Source of the DNA: Flavobacterium rhamnosiphilum
Lineage (GTDB): Bacteria > Bacteroidota > Bacteroidia > Flavobacteriales > Flavobacteriaceae
Direction: 5' to 3'
Assembly (NCBI RefSeq): GCF_004349195.1
Contig: NZ_SMLG01000004.1
Coordinates: 62,001 to 126,000 of the forward strand
Length of the DNA: 64,000 nt
The notes under the pieces: generated by a model
Seen by the model: only the letters and a program-made list of their open reading frames with translations
Told to the model about the DNA's origin: nothing
Databases searched by the model: none
Shown: positions 16,622 through 25,626 of the stretch, one piece after another
How positions within the stretch are numbered: position 1 is the stretch's first letter
Layout of the letters: each line of letters begins with the position of its first letter
Program-made: the position numbers and the translations under genes

Positions 16622-16999
16622 ATGAAAAAGTATATTTTATGCATCGGAATGATGGGATTGGCTTTACAAGGATACAGTCAAAGCGCTGATAAAGGAAAAG
16701 GAATTTATGCGAAAACGTGTATCGCTTGTCACCAAGCTGCCGGGCAAGGAATTCCGGGTGCTTTCCCTCCTTTAGCGAAATCAGATTACTTAAATAAAGA
16801 TGTGAATCGCGCTGTAAAAGGTGTCGTAAAAGGGTTAACCGGGCCAATTACTGTAAATGGTAAAAAATTCAGTGGTGCCATGCCCGCACAAGCATTAAGC
16901 GATCAACAAATAGCGGATGCGATGACCTATGTTTACGCCAGTTGGGGAAATAACAAAACCACGGTTACACCAGCAATGGTAAAAGCCCAAAGAAAATAA
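16622..16999 (+). CDS. Periplasmic c-type cytochrome, paralogue of the NirK haem domain
   Basis: Counting from the ATG at 16622, the 125-residue protein has a signal peptide cleaved near YSQ-SA (20/21), heme motif C33-I-A-C-H37 and Met ligand M87. It is collinear with the NirK C-terminal domain: both share [15 protein letters not shown] and [18 protein letters not shown] at 16577 could extend the frame but the ATG gives the proper signal peptide. It probably carries electrons to NirK or NorC. Confidence 0.9.
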   Translation: MKKYILCIGMMGLALQGYSQSADKGKGIYAKTCIACHQAAGQGIPGAFPPLAKSDYLNKDVNRAVKGVVKGLTGPITVNGKKFSGAMPAQALSDQQIADAMTYVYASWGNNKTTVTPAMVKAQRK

Positions 17000-17025
17000 T
17001 TCGTACAGCTTAAAAGAAATTAGCC

Positions 17026-17799
17026 ATGTTAAATATGAAAAGATTTTTGCCACTATTTTTGTTTCTTATTACAGCATCGCTATGGTCCCAAGTTGTTAAA
17101 ATGGCTTCTATTGAAAGGGGAACTTTTGTTCCCCTTTATGGAGCTACAAGTAAAAAACCAGTACAAGTTGACGCTTTTAGCATGGATATTTATCCGGTTA
17201 CCAATGCCCAGTTTTTGGAATTTTTGAAGAAATATCCAGAAAACAGTCGCTCTAGAATGAAAGGTATTTTTGCCGATAAAAGTTACTTATCGCAATGGGA
17301 AAGTGATTTTAATTATGGTTCTGCCAATTTAAGTACTGCTCCGGTAACGAATGTTTCTTGGTTTACAGCCAAAAAATATTGTGAATGCCAAGGAAAACGA
17401 TTACCCACCATGGACGAATGGGAATATGTCGCCATGGCCGATGAGAAACGGATTGACGCACGTACCAAAGAAAGCTTTAATAATTACATCTTGTCTTGGT
17501 ATGAAAAGCCAAAAACTTATGCAAATCCGGTAGGTCAGACCTTCAAAAATTATTGGGGTGTTTATGATATGCATGGATTAGTTTGGGAATGGACAGCCGA
17601 TTTCAATAGTGTTTTTCTTTCCGGGGAATCCAGAAAAGACAAAGATACGGACCGGAATCTATTTTGCGGAAGCGGTTCTGTCAATGCAACAGATTTAATG
17701 AATTATGCCGCTTTTATGCGTTATGCTTTCCGAGGAAGTCTTAAGGCACGATTTACTACTAAAAACCTCGGTTTTCGATGTGCAAAAGATAAAAAGTAG
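17026..17799 (+). CDS. SUMF1/formylglycine-generating-enzyme-like protein, nirK-associated
   Basis: The 257-residue exported protein has a signal peptide (MKRFLPLFLFLITASLWSQ; the methionine at 17035 is an alternative start) and an FGE-sulfatase fold. Marks are MDIYPVTNAQFLEFL near residue 50, APVTNVSWFTAKKYC, GKRLPTMDEWEYVA, and a C-terminal FRGSLKAR...LGFRC. No sulfatase is nearby. Proteins of this type often sit next to Bacteroidota nirK, so a maturation role for NirK or its partners is possible but unproven. Confidence 0.8.
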   Translation: MLNMKRFLPLFLFLITASLWSQVVKMASIERGTFVPLYGATSKKPVQVDAFSMDIYPVTNAQFLEFLKKYPENSRSRMKGIFADKSYLSQWESDFNYGSANLSTAPVTNVSWFTAKKYCECQGKRLPTMDEWEYVAMADEKRIDARTKESFNNYILSWYEKPKTYANPVGQTFKNYWGVYDMHGLVWEWTADFNSVFLSGESRKDKDTDRNLFCGSGSVNATDLMNYAAFMRYAFRGSLKARFTTKNLGFRCAKDKK

Positions 17800-17829
17800 C
17801 GCTCAAAATCAATTCAAATAATAACAGAA

Positions 17830-18498
17830 ATGAAATCAAATAGTCACAACCCCAGCTTATCTGAACAGGCGAATCTTCTAAAGGTAAAAACTGAAAAAAA
17901 CACATGCAAAACGCTTTTTTTAGGATTCCTTTTAATTCTTTTATCACTTCAGTCCTGTGTTAATAAATCAAAAGCGGAAACAATAGACAAACCTATTTCG
18001 GATTTATCCATTTACAATCTTCCGTCAAAATGGACCAATGAAGAAGGAGAAGATATCGAAATGAAGGATTTGAAGGGAAAAGTGCTGGTTATGGTTATGA
18101 TTTACACTTCTTGTAAATCTGCTTGTCCAAGATTAGTGGCCGACATGCGAAATATTGAACAAAGATTGCCGAACAACATAAAGGATAATGTGAATTTGGT
18201 TTTAGTGAGTATCGATCCTGCTGTAGATACGCCCAAACGTTTAAAAGCATTTGCCATTGAAAATAAAATGGACGGCGCACAATGGGTTTTCTTACGTTCA
18301 TCAGAAGAAAATACAAGAGAATTTGCAGCGGTTTTGGCTGTAAATTATAAAAAAATAGCGCCTTTGGAATTCTCCCATTCCAATATCATAAGTGTATTTA
18401 ATGCTGATGGGGAATTAGCGTATCAACAAGAGGGTTTAGGTGTCAATTCAGACCAAACCATTCAAAAGATTACTGAGGAAGCACAAAAAATAAATTAA
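17830..18498 (+). CDS. SCO1/SenC-type copper chaperone lipoprotein
   Basis: The 222-residue protein has a thioredoxin fold with copper ligands C95, C99 and H183 (YTSCKSACPRL and LEFSHSN) and an N-terminal hydrophobic segment ending LSLQSC (C43), a probable lipobox. SCO proteins deliver copper to CuA-type or NirK/NosZ sites, so copper loading of the upstream NirK is the natural role. The next gene starts 2 bp after the stop. Confidence 0.88.
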   Translation: MKSNSHNPSLSEQANLLKVKTEKNTCKTLFLGFLLILLSLQSCVNKSKAETIDKPISDLSIYNLPSKWTNEEGEDIEMKDLKGKVLVMVMIYTSCKSACPRLVADMRNIEQRLPNNIKDNVNLVLVSIDPAVDTPKRLKAFAIENKMDGAQWVFLRSSEENTREFAAVLAVNYKKIAPLEFSHSNIISVFNADGELAYQQEGLGVNSDQTIQKITEEAQKIN

Positions 18499-18500
18499 AC

Positions 18501-19763
18501 ATGAAACTATTTAAAATAATTGGTTTGTCATTTTTAGGAATGGTAAGCATGGGAACTTATGCCCAAGAGTTGGATGCCAATCTGCAACTCAGACCGCGTT
18601 ACGAATACCGAAACGGTTTTAAAAGCCTTATTCCAAATGACGAAAAGGCAACCTCATTTGTATCGCAACGTTCCCGATTAAATTTTAATTACAAGCAAGA
18701 AAAATTAAAAGCCAAATTAACATTGCAAAACATTCGCACTTGGGGTGATGTGGCAACCACCACACAGGTTGATAAAAACGGAATCGCTTTATTTGAAGCT
18801 TGGGCACAATATGATTTTGATGCCAAATGGAGTGCGCGCTTGGGTCGCCAAGTGATTTCATATGACAATCAGCGTATTTTTGGAGAAATTGATTGGGCAC
18901 AACAAGGACAAAGTCATGATGCCGCAGTGATTACGTTTCATCCGGCAAATCATCAATTGGATTTAGGTTTTGCTTTGAATGCCAATGCAGAAAATTTATT
19001 GGAGCCGAAAACTGCCTACACGACTAACTACAAAAACTTACAATATGCATGGTATCATACCCAGTTTAGTAAATTAAATTTGAGTTTGCTACTGTTAAAT
19101 ACCGGATATGAATTTGAAAAAACAATTGGCAATTTAGAAATAGATTACAAACAAACCTTTGGTACCTACCTTTCTTTCAAGGAAAAAAAATGGGATACTA
19201 ATTTTGGAGCTTACGGACAAACAGGAAAAAGCGCCGATAAAAAGGTGAACGCTTGGTATGCAGGAGCATTCCTTGGTTATGCAGTCACCAATACATTCAA
19301 AGCGGGATTAGGATATGAATATCTTTCGGGTAAAAACCAAAATGACAGCAGTTCTGACATAAAATCGTTTAGTCCAATTTTTGGAACCAATCATGGTTTT
19401 AATGGTTTCATGGATTATTTTTATGTAGGAAATCATCAAAATAGTGTGGGATTGCAAGATGCCTATTTAAAGTTAAATTATACGTCTAATAAATGGCAAT
19501 TTACGTTAATGCCACATGTTTTTAATGCGCCGAATACTGTTTTGGATGCTTCCAATAATAAAATGGACAGCTATTTAGGAACGGAACTTGATTTTACTGC
19601 CGGTTACACCCTTCAGAAGGACATTGTTGCTTCAGCGGGATACTCTCAAATGTTTGGTTCGGGAACTTTAGAAAGATTAAAAAATGGTACTGATGCCGCC
19701 AATACCAACAATTGGGTTTGGGTAATGGTTTCTTTTAGCCCTAGAATATTTAGTTTAAAATAG
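18501..19763 (+). CDS. Outer-membrane beta-barrel of the alginate-export (AlgE-like) family
   Basis: The 420-residue protein has a signal peptide (GMVSMGTYAQ) and an amphipathic beta-strand pattern throughout. RLGRQVISYDNQRIFGEIDW near residues 114-133 and the RPRYEYRNGF start match the Alginate_exp barrel family, and it ends in aromatic F-S-P-R-I-F-S-L-K. It is the last gene of the denitrification run, so it more likely passes nitrite, nitrate or copper than alginate; no alginate synthesis genes are present. Confidence 0.75.
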   Translation: MKLFKIIGLSFLGMVSMGTYAQELDANLQLRPRYEYRNGFKSLIPNDEKATSFVSQRSRLNFNYKQEKLKAKLTLQNIRTWGDVATTTQVDKNGIALFEAWAQYDFDAKWSARLGRQVISYDNQRIFGEIDWAQQGQSHDAAVITFHPANHQLDLGFALNANAENLLEPKTAYTTNYKNLQYAWYHTQFSKLNLSLLLLNTGYEFEKTIGNLEIDYKQTFGTYLSFKEKKWDTNFGAYGQTGKSADKKVNAWYAGAFLGYAVTNTFKAGLGYEYLSGKNQNDSSSDIKSFSPIFGTNHGFNGFMDYFYVGNHQNSVGLQDAYLKLNYTSNKWQFTLMPHVFNAPNTVLDASNNKMDSYLGTELDFTAGYTLQKDIVASAGYSQMFGSGTLERLKNGTDAANTNNWVWVMVSFSPRIFSLK

Positions 19764-19790
19764 ATTTTACCCAGGTTAACTAATTCAAAG

Positions 19791-19830
19791 AAAACCTCGT
19801 TTATGTAATTATAAACGAGGTTTTTTATTT
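19791..19830 (+). terminator. Terminator after the denitrification cluster
   Basis: AAAACCTCGTTTA (19791-19803) and TAAACGAGGTTTT (19812-19824) form a perfect 13-bp stem with an 8-nt loop, followed by more T. The symmetry allows bidirectional use. Confidence 0.8.
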
Positions 19831-19961
19831 AATTATCTTGATGACTATTCAGGGAATTCACATTTTTGAATTTTATAAATTTACTCTCTATGGTCAAAGG
19901 TTTCCTTATAAAAAAGATCAATTGGTATTTTAATCCATAGTGTTCTCACTCCATTGCAACT

Positions 19962-20831
19962 CTAGGTTATATCCTTTGAATCTTGATAAAATTTTGAAGG
20001 GGATATATTTTTTATTAAGCGGAATTGTTTGTTAAAATGGGAAGGGCTATTATAACCACTTAAATAGGCTGCTTCTGTAATACCGCAATTATCTTCCCTA
20101 ATCAATTTACAGGCGTATCCAATTCGTATTTCATTTAGAAAAGACGAAAATGTTTTTTTTGTCCTATTTTTAAAATAGCGGCAAAAGGCGGTTTTATTCA
20201 TGGAAGCAATTGCGGCCACTTCATCTAATGTTATTGGATTAGAAAAATTATCCATGATATATTCGAACACCTGATTAATTTTCAAATCACCGTTAAATAT
20301 GGTTTCCTTAAACAAAGGCGTGGCCAGCAGTTTATATTCACTTGATTTGGAAGCAAAATACAGAATATCAATAAAAGACAACAGTCGTTCCATGCCTTCA
20401 AATTCTAACAGCTTTTCTATTTTGTCTGTCATTTTTTTTCCAGTTTCATTCTGAAAAGAAATACCCCTTTCTGCATTTTTAAAGAGCTCCTTAAGTTTAA
20501 CGGATTCCGGCAGTTCCAAAAATTTAGTGCCTAAAAAGGTGGAAGGAAATTGAATTATAATTGCCGAGCATTTCATCTTTGAAGGATTTATTTTTTTTGG
20601 AGGATCGCTTCTCCAAACATGTGAAAGTTTTTCTCCTACTAAAATAACATCCCCTTTCGAAAAAGTTTCTATTGAGTCTCCAACAAACCTTTTCCCGTGT
20701 CCCTTTAAAATCACAACGAGTTCAAGCATATCATGAAAATGCCACTTATCATTAAAATGAGTAAGCTTGTCTTTTCGGATATGGAAAGCTTGCCCAATAG
20801 GGTCTTCTAGTTTTCTAAAATTTGCCTTCAT
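19962..20831 (-). CDS. AraC-family transcriptional regulator of PUL 1
   Basis: Counting from the ATG at 20829-20831, the 289-residue protein has an N-terminal cupin ligand domain (WHFHDMLELVVILKG, GDVILVGEKLSHVW) and a C-terminal double helix-turn-helix: LDEVAAIASMNKTAFCRYFK and ITEAAYLSGYNSPSHFNKQF. A TTG 57 bp upstream could extend it but adds a hydrophobic stretch foreign to the family. It is divergent from the SusC gene, so it most likely senses the sugar released by this locus and controls it. Confidence 0.88.
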   Translation of the reverse strand: MKANFRKLEDPIGQAFHIRKDKLTHFNDKWHFHDMLELVVILKGHGKRFVGDSIETFSKGDVILVGEKLSHVWRSDPPKKINPSKMKCSAIIIQFPSTFLGTKFLELPESVKLKELFKNAERGISFQNETGKKMTDKIEKLLEFEGMERLLSFIDILYFASKSSEYKLLATPLFKETIFNGDLKINQVFEYIMDNFSNPITLDEVAAIASMNKTAFCRYFKNRTKKTFSSFLNEIRIGYACKLIREDNCGITEAAYLSGYNSPSHFNKQFRLIKNISPSKFYQDSKDIT

Positions 20832-20909
20832 GCGATAAATAAATGGTATAAGGCAAATATAGAGAATGCTTTTGATAATTGAGAGCAAGTAAGCGTAATA
20901 ATGTTGAGA

Positions 20910-20917
20910 TATCTTTG
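20910..20917 (+). promoter_or_regulatory. TAnnTTTG -7 box of the PUL 1 susC gene
   Basis: TATCTTTG matches the Bacteroidota -7 consensus exactly, 46 bp before the ATG of the SusC-like gene, in the gap shared with the AraC gene. No -33 TTTG is seen at standard spacing, as expected of an activator-dependent promoter. Confidence 0.5.
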
Positions 20918-20962
20918 ATTTTTAAAATTAACCAAAAATTTAACTAAAAAAAACAACTAATT

Positions 20963-23900
20963 ATGAAAGCAAAAGTTAATAAACTTTTAATTCTGTTTGC
21001 GCTATTCACGGTGAGCCTGACCTTTGCACAGGGCGAAAGCGTGAAAGGAAAATTGACATCTTCGGGGAGTGGATTGCCATTACCTGGGGTAAATGTTATT
21101 GTAAAAGGGACGCAAAATGGAACTACTACCGGCTTTGACGGTAATTTTGCTCTTAAAAATGTATCGCCTAAAAGTGTTTTGGTCTTTAGCTTTATTGGGT
21201 ACAAAACTCAAGAAATCGTAATAAAGAATCAAAAAGATTTATCGGTTAGTCTAACCGAAGATTCAGCTAAATTGGACGAAGTGGTTGTTAGGGCTTTTGG
21301 TACCCAAAAGAAAGCAAATCTTACAGGTTCCATTTCCACAGTTAAAATGGGGGATGCAGTCAACAGGCCAATCACAAATGCTACACAGGCTTTAGCCGGT
21401 AAAGCGGCCGGGGTTGTGGTTACACAAAACTCAGGACAACCAGGAGCTGATCAAGCTGCTATTCGAATCAGGGGGATTGGAACCCTTGGAAACAATAATC
21501 CTTTGGTGATTATTGATGGTTTAACAGGGCGCCTTAGCGATGTCAATGCTGCGGATATTGAAACTATGACTGTTTTGAAAGATGCTGCCTCGGCTGCCAT
21601 ATATGGTTCCAGGGCTGCCAATGGCGTGATATTGGTTACTACCAAGGCCGGAAAAAAAGGGGAATTTAAAGTAAGCTATGATGGGTATACCGGTATTCAA
21701 GCGGGTACTCGTAAAAAGGATTATGTGACTAATTCGGTTCAATTTATGGAATTGTTTAATTTGGCAAGATTTAATGAATCTCCAACCGCTGCACCGACAT
21801 ATTCAGCGGCCAATATCGATAAATTCAGAAATGGAACGGATCCTTATTTGTATCCCAATACGGACTGGCAAGATGAATTGTACCGTCAGGCTCAAATTTC
21901 GAGTCACAATCTAAGTGTGAGAGGTGGAGGAGATAAAACGACCTATTCCTTTTCCGTAGGACATATTAATCAAGAAGGAATCCTATTGGGTACCGACACT
22001 AAGAATTACTCAGCCCGATTAAATTTGGATACCAAGGTCTCTGATAAATTCAATTATTCTTTGAAAATTTCCGGAAGGCACGATGATACCAACCAACCTG
22101 TTACTGGCTCTGGTACGGTTATAGGTTGGATAGACCGAGCTTCGCCTATGCAAAGCTCGCGTTTGGCAGATGGAAGTTATGGTTCTGCATGGATAGGTTT
22201 TCAAGATACTACGCAGCCCCTTGCAGGTGCTTTGGAGGGGAAAAACAGAACCGAATATGATAAACTGATAGCAAATTTGTCCGGAGAATACGAACTTCTT
22301 AAAGGCTTGAAATTAAAAAGTACCTTAGGAATAGAAACGGAGCATAATTTAAGAAGCGTTTTTAGGCCTCAAATTAAACTTGTTAGACCTACGAATGGTA
22401 CTGTTTCTCTTTTAAATGTGGGAGGTCTCCCTTTGTCTGCTTCAAGAGGTTATGGTACAAGACGAGACATTACCTTTTTATCAACATTAAATTATAAAAA
22501 GACTCTTGGTGAGCGTCATAATTTTGATGTACTGGGAGGTTTTAGTCAAGAAACGCGCAAGTTTAAAAGTGTAGGTGCGACTAAGGATGGACTTCCAAGT
22601 AATGCACTTCAAGAAATAGACGCAGCCTCTTTAAATCCTCAAGCTAATGGATCTTCTTCACGTTTCGGATTACAGTCTTATTTCGGGAGATTGAATTATG
22701 ACTTCGATAGCAGGTATCTTTTTGAAGCTAATCTGAGATACGATGGGTCTTCTAATTTTGGTGAAGGCCATAAATGGGGAACTTTCCCTTCCGTCTCAGC
22801 GGGATGGAATATCTCTAATGAAGCATTTATGAAGAATGTAACTTTTATAGACAACCTGAAATTAAGGGCATCTTGGGGGGAATTAGGAAATCAAGACATC
22901 ACAGCGAATCTATATAGTTCTATTTATGATCTAGGAAAAGAATACTCCTACGGTGGTGTTTTGGCTGGTGGTGCTGCCCAAACCAATTTGTCAAATCCTG
23001 ATATTACTTGGGAAACTTCTGCCCAAACGGATTTTGGATTGGATCTAAGCATCTTAGGTGGAAAACTGGACTTGGTGGCCGATTATTATAAAAAAACGAC
23101 TACGGGTATTTTACGTCCAACCGTTATTTCTGGAGTTATTGGCGGTTTGTCAGCTCCTTTGGTAAATTTGGCATCGGTGGAAAACAAAGGGTTTGAATTT
23201 TTATTGAACCACAAAAACAACATTGGCGACTTTAAGTACAGTGCCAGTGTGAACTTTACCACCAATGATAATAAAGTTACCAAAATTGCGGCTCCGCAAA
23301 TTGACGAGTATAGCAGGTTAGCTGAAGGCTGCTCCATTAATGAGTTCTATGTGATTAAAATGTTGGGGATTTTTCAAAATGCTGCGGAAGTAACTGCTCA
23401 TGGAGCTCAACCTACTGCACAACCGGGAGATATTAAATTTGAAGATTTGAACAAAGATGGTGTAATTGATAATTCAGACAAGCAGGCTATGGGACAATCC
23501 ATACCAAAATACACCTATGGTTTTGATTTGTCCGCTTCATACAAAGGATTTGATTTTTCCATGCTTTGGATAGGGGTTGAGGGCGAAAAGGCAATCACCG
23601 AACACGAACAAAAGCCGTTTTTTAACGGTGCGGGAATATCAAAATTTTGGGTAGAGAATTCTTGGACTCCGGAAAAACCAAATAACAGTTATCCAAGACT
23701 GGTTAGATCGAGTAATTATGTTAATAATGCTTGGAGGCCTTCATCATTTCTACTTCAAGATGCTTCTTTTCTTAGAATGAAAAACATCCAATTGGGCTAT
23801 TCCTTACCCGATGCATTCTTGGAAAAAATACATATTAACAAATTTAGAATCTATATCAATGCAACTAACCCATTAACTTTTACGAAGTATAGAGGATTAG

Positions 23901-23983
23901 ATCCTGAGAAAGACCGTTTTGGAGGCAGGGGAGCTTATTCTAATGTACAAGTGTATTCTTTGGGTTTTAATATTTCTTTATAA
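20963..23983 (+). CDS. SusC-family TonB-dependent outer-membrane transporter (PUL 1)
   Basis: The 1006-residue protein has a signal peptide (SLTFAQ), a carboxypeptidase-regulatory-like domain (about 27-100, VKGKLTSSGSG and FDGNFALKNV), then the plug (ANLTGSISTVKM, IRIRGIGT, VLKDAASAAIYGSRAANGVI) and a beta-barrel ending in the usual aromatic strand (YSLGFNISL). It imports oligosaccharides captured by the SusD partner encoded 27 bp downstream. Confidence 0.95.
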   Translation: MKAKVNKLLILFALFTVSLTFAQGESVKGKLTSSGSGLPLPGVNVIVKGTQNGTTTGFDGNFALKNVSPKSVLVFSFIGYKTQEIVIKNQKDLSVSLTEDSAKLDEVVVRAFGTQKKANLTGSISTVKMGDAVNRPITNATQALAGKAAGVVVTQNSGQPGADQAAIRIRGIGTLGNNNPLVIIDGLTGRLSDVNAADIETMTVLKDAASAAIYGSRAANGVILVTTKAGKKGEFKVSYDGYTGIQAGTRKKDYVTNSVQFMELFNLARFNESPTAAPTYSAANIDKFRNGTDPYLYPNTDWQDELYRQAQISSHNLSVRGGGDKTTYSFSVGHINQEGILLGTDTKNYSARLNLDTKVSDKFNYSLKISGRHDDTNQPVTGSGTVIGWIDRASPMQSSRLADGSYGSAWIGFQDTTQPLAGALEGKNRTEYDKLIANLSGEYELLKGLKLKSTLGIETEHNLRSVFRPQIKLVRPTNGTVSLLNVGGLPLSASRGYGTRRDITFLSTLNYKKTLGERHNFDVLGGFSQETRKFKSVGATKDGLPSNALQEIDAASLNPQANGSSSRFGLQSYFGRLNYDFDSRYLFEANLRYDGSSNFGEGHKWGTFPSVSAGWNISNEAFMKNVTFIDNLKLRASWGELGNQDITANLYSSIYDLGKEYSYGGVLAGGAAQTNLSNPDITWETSAQTDFGLDLSILGGKLDLVADYYKKTTTGILRPTVISGVIGGLSAPLVNLASVENKGFEFLLNHKNNIGDFKYSASVNFTTNDNKVTKIAAPQIDEYSRLAEGCSINEFYVIKMLGIFQNAAEVTAHGAQPTAQPGDIKFEDLNKDGVIDNSDKQAMGQSIPKYTYGFDLSASYKGFDFSMLWIGVEGEKAITEHEQKPFFNGAGISKFWVENSWTPEKPNNSYPRLVRSSNYVNNAWRPSSFLLQDASFLRMKNIQLGYSLPDAFLEKIHINKFRIYINATNPLTFTKYRGLDPEKDRFGGRGAYSNVQVYSLGFNISL

Positions 23984-24010
23984 ACGTAGAAAAAAATAAA
24001 AAAATACAAT

Positions 24011-25510
24011 ATGAAAACATATGTAAAATTAATCTTGGGGACATTTTTCGTCCTTACTTCTTGTGACAATGAGGTTTTGGAAGTGGCTTCCACTACACAA
24101 ATTTCTTCGGAAACGTTTTGGAAAACAGAAGCAGATGTTCGTTTAGCTTTAAACGGGGAATATAGCGCATTAGCTAATGTGGAAGAAAATTACATCTATT
24201 ATGACGTACTTTCAGATAATGCGTATGGGAACTATCCATGGGAAGGGTATAAAGCCATTGCTGATGGAACACACAGTCCAAGAAGTGGCGGCGCTATTGA
24301 TTGGATGTGGGCTAATTGTTTTAGTGGTATTGGTAGAGCTAACGTGGTTCTTGATAATTATGAAAAAGTTGGAAACCTTAGTGATGCCTTCAAAAAATCG
24401 GTTAGAGGGGAATCGCTGTTTTTAAGAGCCTATTTTTATTTCAGATTAACGGAATTCTACGGAGGGGTACCTATAATTTTAGAAAGCCCAAAATTAGCGC
24501 ATGCTGAAATACCAAGGGATACTAAGGAAAATGTGGTAAACCAGATACTCAAAGATTTGGATGAGGCAGCAACTTTATTGCCATCAACCCAGTCTGAAAC
24601 AGGAAAAGCAACCAAAGGAGCTGTCAAAGCTTTAAAAGCCAGAGTATTATTGTACAATCAGAAATGGTCTGAAGCTGCGGCTACGGCTCAAGAAGTTATG
24701 AGCATGGGGTATTCTTTATTTCCTAACTATAGGGATTTATTCCGTGAAGCAAATGAAAACAATAATGAGGTTATTTTTGATGTACAATTCAAATCACCGG
24801 AAAAAGGGAATTATTTTGGACTGTACCTCGCAAGCTATACCCTTGGAGGCTGGTCTTCTATTGTACCAATGCAGAACTTGGTAAATGATTATGAGATGAC
24901 CGATGGTAAGTCTATTAGTCAATCCCCTTTGTATAATTCCAGTAACCCTTATAACAATAGGGATCCAAGGTTAAAACAAACTATTTCTGTTCCAGGGGCT
25001 ACGGTCAATGGAATTGTTAATCATGTAGGTGAATTTGGCGGATTTATGTTCAAAAAATACACAGAATATGATGAAACGGGTGTATTTGGTGCACCATCTG
25101 ATGCAGTTGCATCTGGGATTAACGCAATCATATTTAGATATGCTGAAATAGTATTGACTTATGCAGAAGCAAAAAATGAAGTATCTGGGCCAGATCAATC
25201 CGTTTACGATGCCATTAACATGGTTAGAACCAGACCAACTGTAAACATGCCAGTTATTCCTGCCGGATTGTCTAAAGATCAAATGCGTCAGGCCATTAGG
25301 CATGAACGCAGGATTGAGCTTGTCCTTGAAGGAACAAGATATTCCGATTTAAGACGTTGGAACATTGCTGAGGGAATTTTAAATGGGCTTGCCGATCCGG
25401 GAGGAATAAGAGTTTTTGCAGCAAGTAAAGATTATCTATGGCCTATTCCGGGGGGAGAATTTGATATAAGAGGGACAAGATTGGTTCAAAACCCAGGATA
25501 CGGTAATTAA
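24011..25510 (+). CDS. SusD-family glycan-binding outer-membrane lipoprotein (PUL 1)
   Basis: The 499-residue protein has a lipobox ending at C18 (VLTSC) and SusD repeats: RGESLFLRAYFYFRLTEFYG at about 128-147, KALKARVLLYNQ, and FRYAEIVLTYAEAKNE near 375, ending with the RRIELVLEGTRYSDLRRW signature. It forms the lid of the SusC transporter and binds glycan at the cell surface. Confidence 0.95.
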   Translation: MKTYVKLILGTFFVLTSCDNEVLEVASTTQISSETFWKTEADVRLALNGEYSALANVEENYIYYDVLSDNAYGNYPWEGYKAIADGTHSPRSGGAIDWMWANCFSGIGRANVVLDNYEKVGNLSDAFKKSVRGESLFLRAYFYFRLTEFYGGVPIILESPKLAHAEIPRDTKENVVNQILKDLDEAATLLPSTQSETGKATKGAVKALKARVLLYNQKWSEAAATAQEVMSMGYSLFPNYRDLFREANENNNEVIFDVQFKSPEKGNYFGLYLASYTLGGWSSIVPMQNLVNDYEMTDGKSISQSPLYNSSNPYNNRDPRLKQTISVPGATVNGIVNHVGEFGGFMFKKYTEYDETGVFGAPSDAVASGINAIIFRYAEIVLTYAEAKNEVSGPDQSVYDAINMVRTRPTVNMPVIPAGLSKDQMRQAIRHERRIELVLEGTRYSDLRRWNIAEGILNGLADPGGIRVFAASKDYLWPIPGGEFDIRGTRLVQNPGYGN

Positions 25511-25532
25511 GTTAGTTTGTTAAAATAAAGGT

Positions 25533-25570
25533 AATAAACTACCCCTGAAAATCTTGGGGTAGTTTATTTA
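25533..25570 (+). terminator. Terminator-like hairpin after susD of PUL 1
   Basis: AATAAACTACCCC (25533-25545) pairs perfectly with GGGGTAGTTTATT (25556-25568), followed by a T-rich stretch. It would lower transcription of the downstream metabolic genes relative to susCD. Confidence 0.8.
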
Positions 25571-25626
25571 ATTTCCATTTGAAGAGATAATAAATTGAAA
25601 CAAGAAATAAATTAAAATAAATAGAT

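Noticed and set aside
18501..19763. Alginate secretion function for the barrel protein
   Set aside because: No alginate polymerase, epimerase or export genes are present; context is denitrification.
20832..20888. Extended, membrane-anchored AraC regulator from a TTG start
   Set aside because: The extra hydrophobic segment is unusual for the family and the start codon is weak; the ATG at 20831 is preferred.
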